Counted from the stretch's first letter, positions 40,358 to 49,228 are shown. The stretch is DNA of 60,915 nucleotides from Streptococcus sanguinis (GCF_003943735.1 NZ_RJMV01000013.1:1-60915); one strand, 5' to 3'. Translations and numbers: made by a program. The notes: generated by a model from the letters alone, not told the origin.

Positions 40358-40385
40358 TTGAAAACTTTTTTCCTTCTGATATAAT
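40358..40385 (+). promoter_or_regulatory. SemiSWEET gene promoter
   Basis: -35 TTGAAA (40358-40363), 16-bp spacer, consensus -10 TATAAT (40380-40385). Confidence 0.85.
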
Positions 40386-40404
40386 AGTACCTCAGGAGGT
40401 ACTA
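40385..40404 (+). promoter_or_regulatory. palindrome over transcription start and ribosome binding site
   Basis: tagtacctc-ag-gaggtacta, a perfect 9-bp inverted repeat starting at the last base of the -10 and containing the AGGAGG ribosome binding site. It ends one base before the ATG. It could be a repressor operator, an SD-masking RNA hairpin, or both. Confidence 0.65.
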
Positions 40405-40405
40405 T

Positions 40406-40669
40406 ATGTCTAAACAAAAAATTAATCGCTTTGTCGGATCTATTGGAGCTTTTATTGGGATTCTTGTCTTTATTGCATATATTCCACAAATTATCGCTAA
40501 CTTGCAAGGAGAAAAAGCTCAACCATTCCAACCACTATTCGCAGCAGTTTCTTGTTTAATTTGGGTAATCTATGGTTGGACCAAAGAACCTAAAAAAGAC
40601 TGGATCCTTATCATTCCCAATGCGGCAGGAGTGATATTAGGCGGTCTAACTTTTCTTACTTCTTTATAA
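40406..40669 (+). CDS. SemiSWEET sugar transporter
   Basis: 87-residue protein with three predicted membrane helices (about 8-27, 39-57, 64-84) and the PQ-loop motif YIPQI in TM1 (about residue 27). Size and layout match bacterial SemiSWEETs, which dimerise to form a sugar channel. The substrate is not predictable. Monocistronic, divergent from the LytTR operon, with a strong promoter, an unusual palindrome over the start region and a good terminator. Confidence 0.85.
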   Translation: MSKQKINRFVGSIGAFIGILVFIAYIPQIIANLQGEKAQPFQPLFAAVSCLIWVIYGWTKEPKKDWILIIPNAAGVILGGLTFLTSL

Positions 40670-40683
40670 GAATTAGATAAACA

Positions 40684-40720
40684 AAACCAGCAACCCATGA
40701 AAAAGTTGCTGGTTTTCTTT
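40684..40720 (+). terminator. SemiSWEET gene terminator
   Basis: 11-bp perfect stem aaaccagcaac/gttgctggttt with a 10-nt loop, then a T-rich tail (40712-40720). Confidence 0.88.
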
Positions 40721-40721
40721 C

Positions 40722-40794
40722 TGCCGATTGCAGGGATCGAACCTGTGACCTACGCGTTACGAGTGCGTTGCTCTACCAACTGAGCTAAATCGGC
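40722..40794 (-). tRNA. tRNA-Thr (anticodon CGT)
   Basis: 73-nt cloverleaf on the minus strand: acceptor GCCGATT/AATCGGC, D arm GCTCAGTTGGTAGAGC, anticodon loop CTCGTAA (CGT, reads ACG), T arm ending GGTTCGATCC. CCA is not encoded. The last anticodon-stem pair is A-C. Confidence 0.92.
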
Positions 40795-40808
40795 GTCTTT
40801 TCCCCTTT

Positions 40809-40836
40809 ATTTTAGCATCTTGAGTTTTTTTGTCAA
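40809..40836 (-). promoter_or_regulatory. tRNA-Thr promoter
   Basis: -35 TTGACA (40831-40836), 16-bp spacer, -10 TAAAAT (40809-40814). Confidence 0.8.
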
Positions 40837-40845
40837 GTTAGAATT

Positions 40846-41304
40846 TCACAATTTCTTAACCCAAATCAAACAAGGGTTGCTTTTATCCCAAAGTTCAGGA
40901 AAAATTTCTAACTTTTTAAAGCCCTGAGCCTGATAAAAAGCGTTAGTTCTGTCATAGGTAGGATAATAACCTGGTGCTACCGTTTTTACTTGCAGATAGG
41001 ATGCTTTTTGACGAGCAGATTTTTCTAAAACTTCTAGAAGTTGACTACCAATTCCCGCTCTATGATAGAATTTCTTAACAGCTAAGCAGTCAATCTCTGC
41101 ACAATCTTCACTAGAATAAGATAAGCTTACAAAGCCAGCCAATTTACTCTCCTGATAAGCAACCCAAACTTGTAAATCCCTAGCTCCTTCAATGTAAGCT
41201 TGTGTACTTTCAGGTATTCCAAACCATTCTGGTAGATCCTTTAAAACTTCACTGACTGCTATCATCTTTTGTTTTTCTTCCTTCACTTCTTCAATCGCTA
41301 CCAT
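40846..41304 (-). CDS. GNAT-family N-acetyltransferase
   Basis: 152-residue acetyl-CoA-dependent acetyltransferase. The acetyl-CoA loop lies around HRAGIGSQLLEVLE (Q/RxxGxG/A motif), followed by the FYQAQGF block typical of the fold's last helix. Acceptor unknown. Single gene between tRNA-Thr and the ABC operon. Confidence 0.87.
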   Translation of the reverse strand: MVAIEEVKEEKQKMIAVSEVLKDLPEWFGIPESTQAYIEGARDLQVWVAYQESKLAGFVSLSYSSEDCAEIDCLAVKKFYHRAGIGSQLLEVLEKSARQKASYLQVKTVAPGYYPTYDRTNAFYQAQGFKKLEIFPELWDKSNPCLIWVKKL

Positions 41305-41354
41305 CTTTAAATCCTTTCATGTTTTAAGCTTTAGGACTAAACATATTTTCCATC

Positions 41355-42140
41355 TTACGAACCCGCACTTTCGTAGGCATCCAATCCCCTATCCCAGAGT
41401 TTGAGCGAAATGAAAAAGAAAACAAGGGAAATCAGAATCAAACCACCAATGTTAAAGAGCCCATTTTTGTCCTGCAAGAAATAGCTAGCAGGATAGTAGG
41501 CTGTAAAAGCAAAAGGAACGATAAAACTAATCAACCAACGAAGGAGCGAATTGTAAATGGAAATCGGGTACTTGGCAAAATCATTAAACATATAGAAAAT
41601 GTAAATCATAGCACCTGACTGCTTGGTCCAAAAAGCGATACTGGCTGTCGCGATTTTCAAAGAAGTATAAATCAGGGTCGCAAAAGGAATGCAGACTAGG
41701 AAAAGCAAGAACTTGGGAATAGTCCAAGTAATGCTAGAGAACGTTGTCGCTAGTAAAATTCCACCGACCAAGAGCTCACCCAAGGCATCAATCTGAAAAG
41801 TCTCGACTAGGATGTGAAAGAGAGGATTGATAGGACGAGTCAGATACTTGTCAAACTCTCCCTTTCTCACCAATCGTTGCCCCAGTGCCCAGAGATTGTC
41901 AAAAAAGAGATGGTCCAGTCCCTTGGGAATCAAGGAAAAACCATAGATAAAGGCAATCTCTTGAAAGGTCCAGCCTTCTAGCGAGGGGATGTGTTGAAAG
42001 ATGACATTGAGAAACAAGAGGTTCAAGCCTTGGGTCAGGAAGACACCTAAAACACCAACCACAAAATCAACCTTGTATTCCATGATTTGCTTGATGTACT
42101 GTCTGATAAAAATCAGATGCATGCGCTGATATTTTTTCAT
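41355..42140 (-). CDS. ABC-2 family permease (PF06182-type), subunit 2
   Basis: 261 residues, six predicted membrane helices, ABC2_membrane_6 type. It contains the stretch RKGEFDKYLTRPINPLFHIL characteristic of this family (the other subunit has KDGSIIMRLLRPVHF at the same place). Pairs with the adjacent permease as a heterodimer. One base separates the two genes. Confidence 0.87.
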   Translation of the reverse strand: MKKYQRMHLIFIRQYIKQIMEYKVDFVVGVLGVFLTQGLNLLFLNVIFQHIPSLEGWTFQEIAFIYGFSLIPKGLDHLFFDNLWALGQRLVRKGEFDKYLTRPINPLFHILVETFQIDALGELLVGGILLATTFSSITWTIPKFLLFLVCIPFATLIYTSLKIATASIAFWTKQSGAMIYIFYMFNDFAKYPISIYNSLLRWLISFIVPFAFTAYYPASYFLQDKNGLFNIGGLILISLVFFFISLKLWDRGLDAYESAGS

Positions 42141-42141
42141 A

Positions 42142-42960
42142 CTAACCTCCTTGAATGGTGATAAATGACTGGACTCTTTTCCAAATCAACTGAGACAAGC
42201 CCACCATCACTAAGAGCCAGAAAAACTGTAGCAAAAGCGCTTGATGAATCTGACTGGCATCGTATTTCCCAACGATAATCATAACCGGAGTGTAAATCAA
42301 GGATGAAAAAGGCAAAAAGGAAAGAATATTTGAAACAATTTTAGGAAAGAAAGCCAAGGGAATCAAACTCCCCGACATAAAGGCCACTATAGAAGTCTTG
42401 AGTAGATTAGAACCCCATAGATTTTTAAATACAAAGGCTGAAAATCCAAAGCAGATATTAAAGAAAAAGTTAATCAGGTAGGCCAGCGTTAAGCTAAAGA
42501 GATAAATCAAGGTTAGTCCTAAAACTTCTAAAACAGCTTGCCCAGATAAGATTTTCATCAGAAAAATGATACTTAAAAATGGAAGTCCAACGCTGACAAA
42601 AATTAACCACTTGGAACCAAGCTCGGTGAAGAGATAAGAGGCCGCAAAATGCACTGGTCTCAGCAAACGCATGATAATGGAACCATCCTTGACCTCATCA
42701 CCAATCATAAAGGAAGAATCCGACCTGGTCAGAAGATTAGTCACAAAACTCATGATGATGTAGAGGGTGATATCTGCCATACTAAAGCCTTGAATCAAGG
42801 ACTCTTGCGAGGAATCAAAGACTGCCTTCCAAAGATAAAAAGCAACAAAGGCCCCCATGACGTCGCCAATCCGATAGAGAATAAAGTTGACTCGATAGGT
42901 AATCAACTCCTGAATCCCTGCATTGATAAAGGGTTTATAACGTCTCCACAATTTGACCAT
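42142..42960 (-). CDS. ABC-2 family permease (PF06182-type), subunit 1
   Basis: 272 residues, six predicted membrane helices, same family as the next gene. Start at the ATG at 42960, with GGAG inside the end of the ATPase gene; the 14 upstream in-frame codons overlap that gene and are rejected. Exports an unknown substrate with the ATPase upstream. Confidence 0.87.
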   Translation of the reverse strand: MVKLWRRYKPFINAGIQELITYRVNFILYRIGDVMGAFVAFYLWKAVFDSSQESLIQGFSMADITLYIIMSFVTNLLTRSDSSFMIGDEVKDGSIIMRLLRPVHFAASYLFTELGSKWLIFVSVGLPFLSIIFLMKILSGQAVLEVLGLTLIYLFSLTLAYLINFFFNICFGFSAFVFKNLWGSNLLKTSIVAFMSGSLIPLAFFPKIVSNILSFLPFSSLIYTPVMIIVGKYDASQIHQALLLQFFWLLVMVGLSQLIWKRVQSFITIQGG

Positions 42961-42961
42961 C

Positions 42962-43954
42962 TTAGAGCTCCTTTCGGTAGAAGCGACGGATAATATCCTC
43001 AATATCCGTATCCACCATCTTCAAATCGCGAATCTCAAAATCAGACAAGGTTTGCTTGATAATATCAGCCGTTTGGTAGCGGGAACTATCGTATTGAATG
43101 TTGAGGCTATTCCCTTGTCTATCAATAGTCATATCAGGTAATCCTGCATAGTGAGAGACAAGATGACTTTGCCCTGGCACTAGTTCAAAGGAAAGAGTCT
43201 TCACCTTGCCAAAGGTTTCTTTGAGCCGGCTAACCGTTCCATCAAAAATCTCCTGCCCCTTGTCAATCATAAAAATCCGATCACAGAGTTGCTCAATATC
43301 ACTCAAGTCATGAGTGGTCAAGAGAATGGTTGTTTCTTCTTCCTGATTAATCTGGGTGATGGCCCGGCGAATGTTATCCTTGACCGAAACATCCAAACCA
43401 ATGGTCGGCTCATCTAAAAAGAGAACTTTAGGATTGTGGAGCAAGGAAGCCGCAATGTCCGCACGCATCCGTTGCCCAAGTGAAAGAGTTCGCACGGGGT
43501 CCTTGATAAATTCCTTCAAATCCAAGACTTCATTTAAGAAGTCCATGCGCTTATGGAAAAGCGAGTCTGGCACATCATAAATCTCCTTTAAGACCGTGTA
43601 GGTCTCTTGCAGAGCCAAATCCCACCACAGCTGGGTTCTTTGCCCGAAGACCACTCCAATATCCTTGACATAGTCTTGGCGATTATCCTGCGGAATCTTG
43701 CCATTAATCCGACAAAAACCAGAAGTGGGCTTCAAAATCCCTGTCAGCATTTTTATGGTTGTCGACTTCCCAGCACCATTGGCCCCGATGAAACCTAAAA
43801 TCTGCCCCTTGGGAACCTCAAAGGTTAAATCCTTGACTGCTTCAAAGGTCTGCTTTTCAGGATGAATAAAGGAGCGTAAGGCCCCCTTCAATCCCGGTTC
43901 CTTGACTGTCTTCACAAAATTTTTCTGAAGATGCTCTACTTCTATCATTGCCAT
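42962..43954 (-). CDS. ABC transporter ATP-binding protein (NatA-like)
   Basis: 330-residue ATPase with Walker A GANGAGKST, signature LSLGQRMR (the variant L-G-Q form of this subfamily) and Walker B LFLDEPTIGLD, then a C-terminal domain of about 90 residues. The N-terminal insert KEPGLKGALRSFIHPEK is typical of ATPases paired with PF06182 permeases. First gene of a tight three-gene exporter operon found in many streptococci. Substrate unknown. Confidence 0.9.
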   Translation of the reverse strand: MAMIEVEHLQKNFVKTVKEPGLKGALRSFIHPEKQTFEAVKDLTFEVPKGQILGFIGANGAGKSTTIKMLTGILKPTSGFCRINGKIPQDNRQDYVKDIGVVFGQRTQLWWDLALQETYTVLKEIYDVPDSLFHKRMDFLNEVLDLKEFIKDPVRTLSLGQRMRADIAASLLHNPKVLFLDEPTIGLDVSVKDNIRRAITQINQEEETTILLTTHDLSDIEQLCDRIFMIDKGQEIFDGTVSRLKETFGKVKTLSFELVPGQSHLVSHYAGLPDMTIDRQGNSLNIQYDSSRYQTADIIKQTLSDFEIRDLKMVDTDIEDIIRRFYRKEL

Positions 43955-44107
43955 ACGTTTCTCAATATCCTATCATTCATTCATGTTACAGACCATTTCC
44001 CTACCTAACTCAGGAAAATAGAATCTCATCTCCTCACTATACTACCACTTTTACTTCCAAACGAACATAGGTAATTCAAAAATAATTATCATATTTTATC
44101 ACACACC

Positions 44108-44133
44108 AAAAAACCTACCCTTATGGGCAGGTT
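44108..44133 (-). terminator. fba terminator
   Basis: 9-bp stem aacctaccc/gggcaggtt (one G-U pair), ATAA loop, Ts on the minus strand. Confidence 0.88.
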
Positions 44134-44157
44134 TCTATTTTGTAGTCTTCAGCTAGA

Positions 44158-45039
44158 TTATGCTTTACCTTCTGAACCGAATACGTCGATACGTTCTTCA
44201 ACTGATGCTTGGATAGCTTTTACACCGTCAGCCAAGAATTTACGTGGGTCGAAGAGTTTCTTCTTGTCGTATTCTGCTTCGTTTGCTTCGTAGTCGCGAG
44301 CAAATTTACGAGTTGCGTTAGCGAATGCGATTTGGCATTCAGTGTTAACGTTAACTTTCGCAACACCAAGTTTGATAGCTGCTTGGATTTGGTCATCAGG
44401 AATACCTGAACCACCGTGCAATACGATTGGGAAGCCCGGAAGAGCTTCTGTCAATTTCTTCAAGTGGTCAAGGTCAAGACCTTCCCAGTTTGCTGGGTAT
44501 GGGCCGTGGATGTTACCGATACCTGCTGCCAAGAAGTCGATTCCAGTTTCAACCATTGCTTTAGCGTCTTCGATTGGAGCCAATTCACCTTTACCGATGA
44601 TACCGTCTTCTTCACCACCGATAGTACCAACTTCAGCTTCTACTGAGATACCTTTAGCGTGTGCTTTTTCAACAACGTCTTTAGCCAATTTAAGGTTTTC
44701 TTCTACTGGAAGGTGTGAACCATCAAACATGATAGAAGTGTAACCAACTTCGATACACTCAAGTGCATCTTCGTAGTGACCATGGTCCAAGTGAATCGCA
44801 ACTGGTACAGTGATGCCCATTGATTCTACAAGGTTAGCGATCAAGTTACGAGCAACTTTGTAGCCACCCATGTATTTAGCAGCACCCATTGAAGTTTGGA
44901 TAAGCACTGGTGCTTTCTTTGCTTCTGCCGCACGCAGGATAGCTTGAGTCCACTCAAGGTTGTTTGTGTTGAATCCACCAACTGCGTAACCATTGTCACG
45001 AGCTGCTTGGACAAATTTTTCTGCTGAAACGATTGCCAT
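44158..45039 (-). CDS. fba: fructose-bisphosphate aldolase, class II
   Basis: 293-residue zinc aldolase of glycolysis that splits fructose-1,6-bisphosphate into two triose phosphates. Zinc ligands lie in HLDHGHYE, and the phosphate loop HGGSGIPDDQI is near residue 208. Codon use is strongly biased (many repeated GGT, GAA, AAC codons), as expected for a highly expressed gene. Monocistronic. The palindrome gtggtt-a-aaccac (45066-45078) in the upstream region is unexplained. Confidence 0.97.
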   Translation of the reverse strand: MAIVSAEKFVQAARDNGYAVGGFNTNNLEWTQAILRAAEAKKAPVLIQTSMGAAKYMGGYKVARNLIANLVESMGITVPVAIHLDHGHYEDALECIEVGYTSIMFDGSHLPVEENLKLAKDVVEKAHAKGISVEAEVGTIGGEEDGIIGKGELAPIEDAKAMVETGIDFLAAGIGNIHGPYPANWEGLDLDHLKKLTEALPGFPIVLHGGSGIPDDQIQAAIKLGVAKVNVNTECQIAFANATRKFARDYEANEAEYDKKKLFDPRKFLADGVKAIQASVEERIDVFGSEGKA

Positions 45040-45065
45040 TCTTATCAGGCCTCCTCTTATTTTTT

Positions 45066-45078
45066 GTGGTTAAACCAC
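45066..45078 (-). promoter_or_regulatory. palindrome in the fba 5' region
   Basis: gtggttaaaccac, 6-bp arms around one base, 27 bp upstream of the fba start codon. A possible operator or small RNA hairpin; function unknown. Confidence 0.35.
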
Positions 45079-45181
45079 TTACATTGTTTATTTTATCACT
45101 TTTTCACTAAAATTGCTAGTTTTTCCTGAAATTTTAAAGAATTGCAGGTAGACACTTAGCCTTTTTAAGCGTCTCTATTGC

Positions 45182-45210
45182 AAAAAGAAAAAGCTGGCCG
45201 AAGCCAGCTT
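45182..45210 (-). terminator. tRNA-Leu terminator
   Basis: 8-bp perfect stem aagctggc/gccagctt with a 4-nt loop, then Ts on the minus strand, 7 bp after the tRNA. Confidence 0.9.
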
Positions 45211-45216
45211 ACTTGA

Positions 45217-45302
45217 TGCGGAGAGAGGGACTTGAACCCTCACGACCTAAAGCGGTCACAGGATCCTTAGTCCTGCGCGTCTGCCAATTCCGCCATCCCC
45301 GC
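45217..45302 (-). tRNA. tRNA-Leu (anticodon AAG)
   Basis: 86-nt class II tRNA with a long variable arm. Acceptor GCGGGGA/TCTCCGC, anticodon stem CAGGA/TCCTG, loop CTAAGGA (AAG, read as inosine for CTN codons). CCA is not encoded. Confidence 0.93.
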
Positions 45303-45318
45303 GATTGAGTACCTTACT

Positions 45319-45347
45319 AGTATAACAGGACAGCTAAGGCTTGTCAA
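45319..45347 (-). promoter_or_regulatory. tRNA-Leu promoter
   Basis: -35 TTGACA (45342-45347), 17-bp spacer, -10 TATACT (45319-45324), close to consensus. Confidence 0.88.
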
Positions 45348-45446
45348 GAATATTTTTTAGTTTATTTCAAAAAATCAACTTTCTACTCAATCAGCAAAAT
45401 TGGGAAAACTAAACGAAAATGAAGCTAATGCAGGAACACAGAAAAC

Positions 45447-45857
45447 TCAGTGCTGTTGTGTCGCAACAAAGACAGCCACCGTTTGGTCGGGATCATATTT
45501 TTCAAAGTCAATAGTGTAGTCCCGATGAAGCTCACCTGCTTCTTCTGCCTGCCAAACCCTCTGCCAAGCATGAAGAATGGCTTGAGGATCCTCCTTATCC
45601 GCTTCAAACACTTGATAGGTCTGCTCAGAGGTATCAAAATCATAGACTTCTCCATCTGTCAAGCGGCAGATGGAGAGACTGTAGTCTCCTTTGTAATCAC
45701 TGGCATAGTCATGATAGACAGCATAGACCGGCTCCCCTTGGGCAAAAGCTTCTTTCACAGCTCCCTCTTGTTCCTGCCAGAGAGCTTGGATTTTTTCTAC
45801 ACAATGCTCATCTTGGAAATTATTAGTACGAATACTAGCTAAAATGTTTAGAAACAT
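45447..45857 (-). CDS. hypothetical protein, possibly GyrI-like effector-binding fold
   Basis: 136 residues, soluble, acidic, no signal. The order of beta strands and blocks (GEPVYAVYHDYASDYKGDYSL in the middle; a C-terminal DYTIDFEKYDPDQTVAVFVA) resembles stand-alone GyrI-like/AraC effector-binding domains that bind small molecules, but I cannot assign a ligand. Start at the ATG at 45857, with AGGAGG 8 nt upstream; the 8 codons before it are rejected. Confidence 0.7.
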   Translation of the reverse strand: MFLNILASIRTNNFQDEHCVEKIQALWQEQEGAVKEAFAQGEPVYAVYHDYASDYKGDYSLSICRLTDGEVYDFDTSEQTYQVFEADKEDPQAILHAWQRVWQAEEAGELHRDYTIDFEKYDPDQTVAVFVATQQH

Positions 45858-45926
45858 CTTCTTTCCTCCTTTTGCTTTCATTATAACATTTCTCTAGAAA
45901 AGTCGCTTAGGTCATACAAAACTAGT

Positions 45927-47540
45927 CTATCTCTCCTGAATCTTTTCTACCGCTGCCGTGACAAAGGCCGTATAAAGACCTTCAGGTCGGTTCGGTCGGC
46001 TGGAAAGCTCTGGGTGGTACTGACAGGCCGCGAAGAATTTATTTTCTGGGATTTCCACTATTTCGACCAAGCGATTGTCTGGTGAAACTCCTGAAAATAC
46101 AAATCCAGCTGCCTCAAACTGCTCGCGAAAGTCATTGTTAAACTCATAGCGATGACGGTGACGGCGCTGCACGACTTCTTGATAGTCGTAAGCCGCTGCT
46201 GCCTTAGAGCCACTCTTAAGCTTAGAAGGATAGAGCCCCAATCTCAGCGTTCCACCCAAGTCTTCTACATCAATCTGATCACGCATGAGGTCAATAATCG
46301 GATACGGTGTATCTGGATTGAGCTCCGCTGAGTTGGCATCTGCCAGTCCAAGGACGTGACGGGCGAATTCAACACAGGTTAGCTGCATACCCAAGCAAAT
46401 CCCCAACATAGGAACATCCTGCTCACGCGCATAGCGGATTGCCTGAATCTTACCCTCAGTTCCTCTCTGACCAAAGCCACCCGGAACGATAATCCCATCC
46501 GCATTTCCAAGAAGCTCTGCGGCGTTTCCGGTAGTTACCTGATTCGCATCAATCCAGTCAATCTTAACATCCGCATCATTGGCATAGCCGGCATGCTTAA
46601 GCGCTTCAACAACTGAAATATAAGCATCTGGCAACTCGACATACTTGCCGACCAGAGCAATACGAACCTGCTTTTCCAGACTCATCACTTTTTCTACCAT
46701 AGCTGACCACTCTGTCATATCTGCCGCCGGCGCATCCAGCTTCAGATGGTCACAGACGATTTGGTCCATCTTTTGCGCCTGCAAATTGAGAGGAATTTGG
46801 TAAAGATGCTCCACATCTAGCGACTCAATGACCGCCTCCGGCGCCACATCACAGAATTGAGCCAGTTTGTTTTTGATGTTTTGTCCAGCTGGCTTCTCTG
46901 TGCGGATGACCAGCATATTAGGCTGAATCCCCAAACCGCGCAACTCTTTGACAGAATGCTGAGTCGGCTTGGTCTTCATTTCACCGGCTGCCTTGAGATA
47001 GGGCAGGAGGGTCGTATGGATATACATGACATTATCTGCACCGACATCCGCCTTCATCTGGCGCAAAGCCTCTAAGAAAGGAAGAGACTCGATGTCGCCC
47101 ACTGTGCCACCGACCTCTGTGATAATCACATCCGAGTCCGTCGTCCGTGCTGCCCGCTTGATCTTGTCCTTGAGAGCATCTGTAATATGTGGAATGACTT
47201 GGACCGTCGCCCCCAGATACTCGCCTTTACGCTCCTTGCGCAGGACTTCGCTATAGATTTTACCAGTGGTGACATTGGAGTATTTATTGAGATTGATGTC
47301 AATAAAACGCTCATAATGCCCCAGATCCAGATCCGTCTCAGCTCCATCATCTGTCACAAACACTTCCCCATGCTGGTAAGGGCTCATGGTACCGGGATCA
47401 ATGTTGATATAAGGGTCAAACTTCTGAATCGTAACCTTGAGACCGCGATTCTTTAAAAGCCGCCCCAAGCTAGCTGCCACAATCCCTTTCCCGATAGAAG
47501 AAACTACACCACCGGTGACAAAAATATATTTAGTTGACAT
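45927..47540 (-). CDS. pyrG: CTP synthase PyrG
   Basis: 537 residues. The N-terminal synthetase domain (about 1-270, P-loop [11 protein letters not shown] near residue 10) aminates UTP using ATP; the C-terminal glutaminase domain (about 295-537) has its catalytic Cys in GICLGMQ at about residue 380. Standard length. The 5' leader has the features of reiterative, CTP-sensing attenuation (GGGC start, terminator at 47631-47663). Confidence 0.97.
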   Translation of the reverse strand: MSTKYIFVTGGVVSSIGKGIVAASLGRLLKNRGLKVTIQKFDPYINIDPGTMSPYQHGEVFVTDDGAETDLDLGHYERFIDINLNKYSNVTTGKIYSEVLRKERKGEYLGATVQVIPHITDALKDKIKRAARTTDSDVIITEVGGTVGDIESLPFLEALRQMKADVGADNVMYIHTTLLPYLKAAGEMKTKPTQHSVKELRGLGIQPNMLVIRTEKPAGQNIKNKLAQFCDVAPEAVIESLDVEHLYQIPLNLQAQKMDQIVCDHLKLDAPAADMTEWSAMVEKVMSLEKQVRIALVGKYVELPDAYISVVEALKHAGYANDADVKIDWIDANQVTTGNAAELLGNADGIIVPGGFGQRGTEGKIQAIRYAREQDVPMLGICLGMQLTCVEFARHVLGLADANSAELNPDTPYPIIDLMRDQIDVEDLGGTLRLGLYPSKLKSGSKAAAAYDYQEVVQRRHRHRYEFNNDFREQFEAAGFVFSGVSPDNRLVEIVEIPENKFFAACQYHPELSSRPNRPEGLYTAFVTAAVEKIQER

Positions 47541-47630
47541 ACGTGCTCCTTTTCATAAAACAATTCGTTCCAGCAAGCATCACAGTTGCTGGAAACTTAG
47601 CTAGAGGAGGATTTTCCATAATCTGTCTGA

Positions 47631-47663
47631 AAAAGAAAAATAGCTCCCTGGAAACAGGAAGCT
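47631..47663 (-). terminator. pyrG leader attenuator
   Basis: Stem agctccctg/caggaagct (47642-47663) with a 4-nt loop, then Ts on the minus strand, between the pyrG transcription start and the coding sequence. Its 5' strand in the RNA is pyrimidine-rich (CUUCCUGUUUCC), so G-extended transcripts could pair with it. Confidence 0.75.
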
Positions 47664-47681
47664 CTGACCTCTAAAAGAGGT

Positions 47682-47721
47682 GCCCGAACAGTATGATATC
47701 GCAAACCTAAAAAATTGTCAA
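47682..47721 (-). promoter_or_regulatory. pyrG promoter with GGGC start
   Basis: -35 TTGACA (47716-47721), 17-bp spacer, -10 TATCAT (47693-47698), then 7 nt and GGGC (47685-47682). The GGGC start is the signature of the B. subtilis pyrG CTP-sensing leader. The -35 overlaps the stop codon of the upstream gene. Confidence 0.75.
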
Positions 47722-48425
47722 ATATTTTCAGTCGGTTTGCATCCATTTTCACTAATACTAATGACATGTGTTTCAAATTCTACATCAGGCATGCACTCTG
47801 CTAAATCGTGTCGGATTCGCTCCAAGGCTTCCAGACGCATTTCGACAGAGGTATTGGCATTCCCCTGAATGATGAAAATAGCATCCTTGGTCTCCTCATC
47901 AAACTTATAATACTCGCTGTCACGAACATCCAGCCAAGCCAAAATGCCTTTGGCATCCCGATAGACATAGTCCGTCTTAGCAACATGCTTCTCCTTGGAC
48001 AAAATAGGCAGAAAGACATCTTCCTTTTGGCTTACGGTAAATTCTATCTGGCCATCAATCTTGTCAAAATCATGCCCACCAATAGCCAGTAGAGAATGCA
48101 GGGCTTCGACATTATAAATATCAATAATGCTATTAATATGAGGGAGCGATCCGCGGTGCTGGATATTGCGAATCAGAGCGGGAACCGTCGGAGGATTTTT
48201 CTTGACACTGCGACCCACGCGCTGCAGTATTTCTACATAACCTTGAACCACTGACGACCCAAGCACCTCATCTAAGTCACAAGCCAGAGCCCAGTCTTCC
48301 ATTTCCTTTTTCTTTTTTAGAAATGAGGGTGACAGTTCTGCATGAGGATTGACATTCTTAGCAATCCCGATAACAACACTCTTAATGCCTAAATCACTCA
48401 GACTCTTATCAATGACAAATTTCAT
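47718..48425 (-). CDS. B3/B4 (tRNA-editing) domain protein
   Basis: 235 residues, cytoplasmic. Resembles the B3/B4 domain of the PheRS beta chain (PF03483), with the blocks LIRNIQHRGSLPHINSIIDIYN and GGHDFDKI typical of stand-alone versions. These are thought to edit or bind mischarged aminoacyl-tRNA or amino acids; the substrate here is unknown. The pyrG promoter lies at its 3' end. Confidence 0.85.
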   Translation of the reverse strand: MKFVIDKSLSDLGIKSVVIGIAKNVNPHAELSPSFLKKKKEMEDWALACDLDEVLGSSVVQGYVEILQRVGRSVKKNPPTVPALIRNIQHRGSLPHINSIIDIYNVEALHSLLAIGGHDFDKIDGQIEFTVSQKEDVFLPILSKEKHVAKTDYVYRDAKGILAWLDVRDSEYYKFDEETKDAIFIIQGNANTSVEMRLEALERIRHDLAECMPDVEFETHVISISENGCKPTENI

Positions 48426-48503
48426 AGCAGCTTACCTCCGCCTTTTCTTTATTAAATTTTATTAGTATTCTACACCTTCCGAACTTATATTTCAAGGAAC
48501 ATT

Positions 48504-48538
48504 AAAAGAAACAAAGGATTTCGTCCCTTGCTTCTTTT
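48504..48538 (-). terminator. rpoE terminator
   Basis: 15-nt arms aaaagaaacaaagga/tcccttgcttctttt (two G-U pairs on the minus-strand RNA), loop of 5; the U-tract is formed by the 3' arm. Confidence 0.75.
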
Positions 48539-48545
48539 GGTTGAT

Positions 48546-49136
48546 TTATTCTTCCTCTTCGGTCTCCGTGTCTTCGTCAGAGTAGTCGTCATCTTCTTCG
48601 TTGAGTTCGACTTCTTCACCTAGATCATCTGGAGCGATTTCGTTGATTTCAGCATCGTAAGCTTCCACTTCGTTCTTCTCATCGTCTGGATTTTCCTCAT
48701 CATATGAGAGAGCTGGATCTGCTTCGTAGCCGTCCTCATCTTCTGGATCGTCATCACTGTAGTCAATGGCATCCTCGTCGCCATCCATAAAGGCATTGAC
48801 GCGTTTTTTCTTACGTTTCTTAGGTGCATCGTCCTCATCAGTTTCTTCCAAGGCGATGATTTCTTCATCCACTTCGTCGATGGCATACCATGAACGCAGG
48901 CCCCATTTATTATCTCCCAGCGGAATAAAGCTGCCGTCTACATTGAGTTCTGTGTAGAATAAAGGCAGTGCATCACGAATCTCACTGTTTGATTTTTCCA
49001 GATAGTTTTGAATTTCATTGACCAGATCATTAAAATACATCTCATGGTCGCGGCCGCGGGCTTCCAAAATGGCACGCGCCACTTCAATCATAGAAAGCTC
49101 ACTTTTTTCCTGTCCAGCAAATACTTCTAATTCCAA
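48546..49136 (-). CDS. rpoE: RNA polymerase delta subunit RpoE
   Basis: 196 residues: N-terminal folded domain (about 1-95, HARE-HTH type, with [13 protein letters not shown]) and a long, highly acidic disordered tail of Asp/Glu (about 100-196). The subunit releases RNA polymerase from DNA and tunes promoter choice. It is specific to Firmicutes. Monocistronic, with the promoter at 49200-49228. Confidence 0.95.
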   Translation of the reverse strand: MELEVFAGQEKSELSMIEVARAILEARGRDHEMYFNDLVNEIQNYLEKSNSEIRDALPLFYTELNVDGSFIPLGDNKWGLRSWYAIDEVDEEIIALEETDEDDAPKKRKKKRVNAFMDGDEDAIDYSDDDPEDEDGYEADPALSYDEENPDDEKNEVEAYDAEINEIAPDDLGEEVELNEEDDDYSDEDTETEEEE

Positions 49137-49199
49137 AGTTGATCTCCTTTAAGATTAAGTAAAGGCTTGTCGCCCTCTTGCAATTTTTCGCTACTTTCT

Positions 49200-49228
49200 A
49201 TTGTACGATAAATTTCTATTTTCGTCAA
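49200..49228 (-). promoter_or_regulatory. rpoE promoter
   Basis: -35 TTGACG (49223-49228), 17-bp spacer, -10 TACAAT (49200-49205). Confidence 0.75.
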
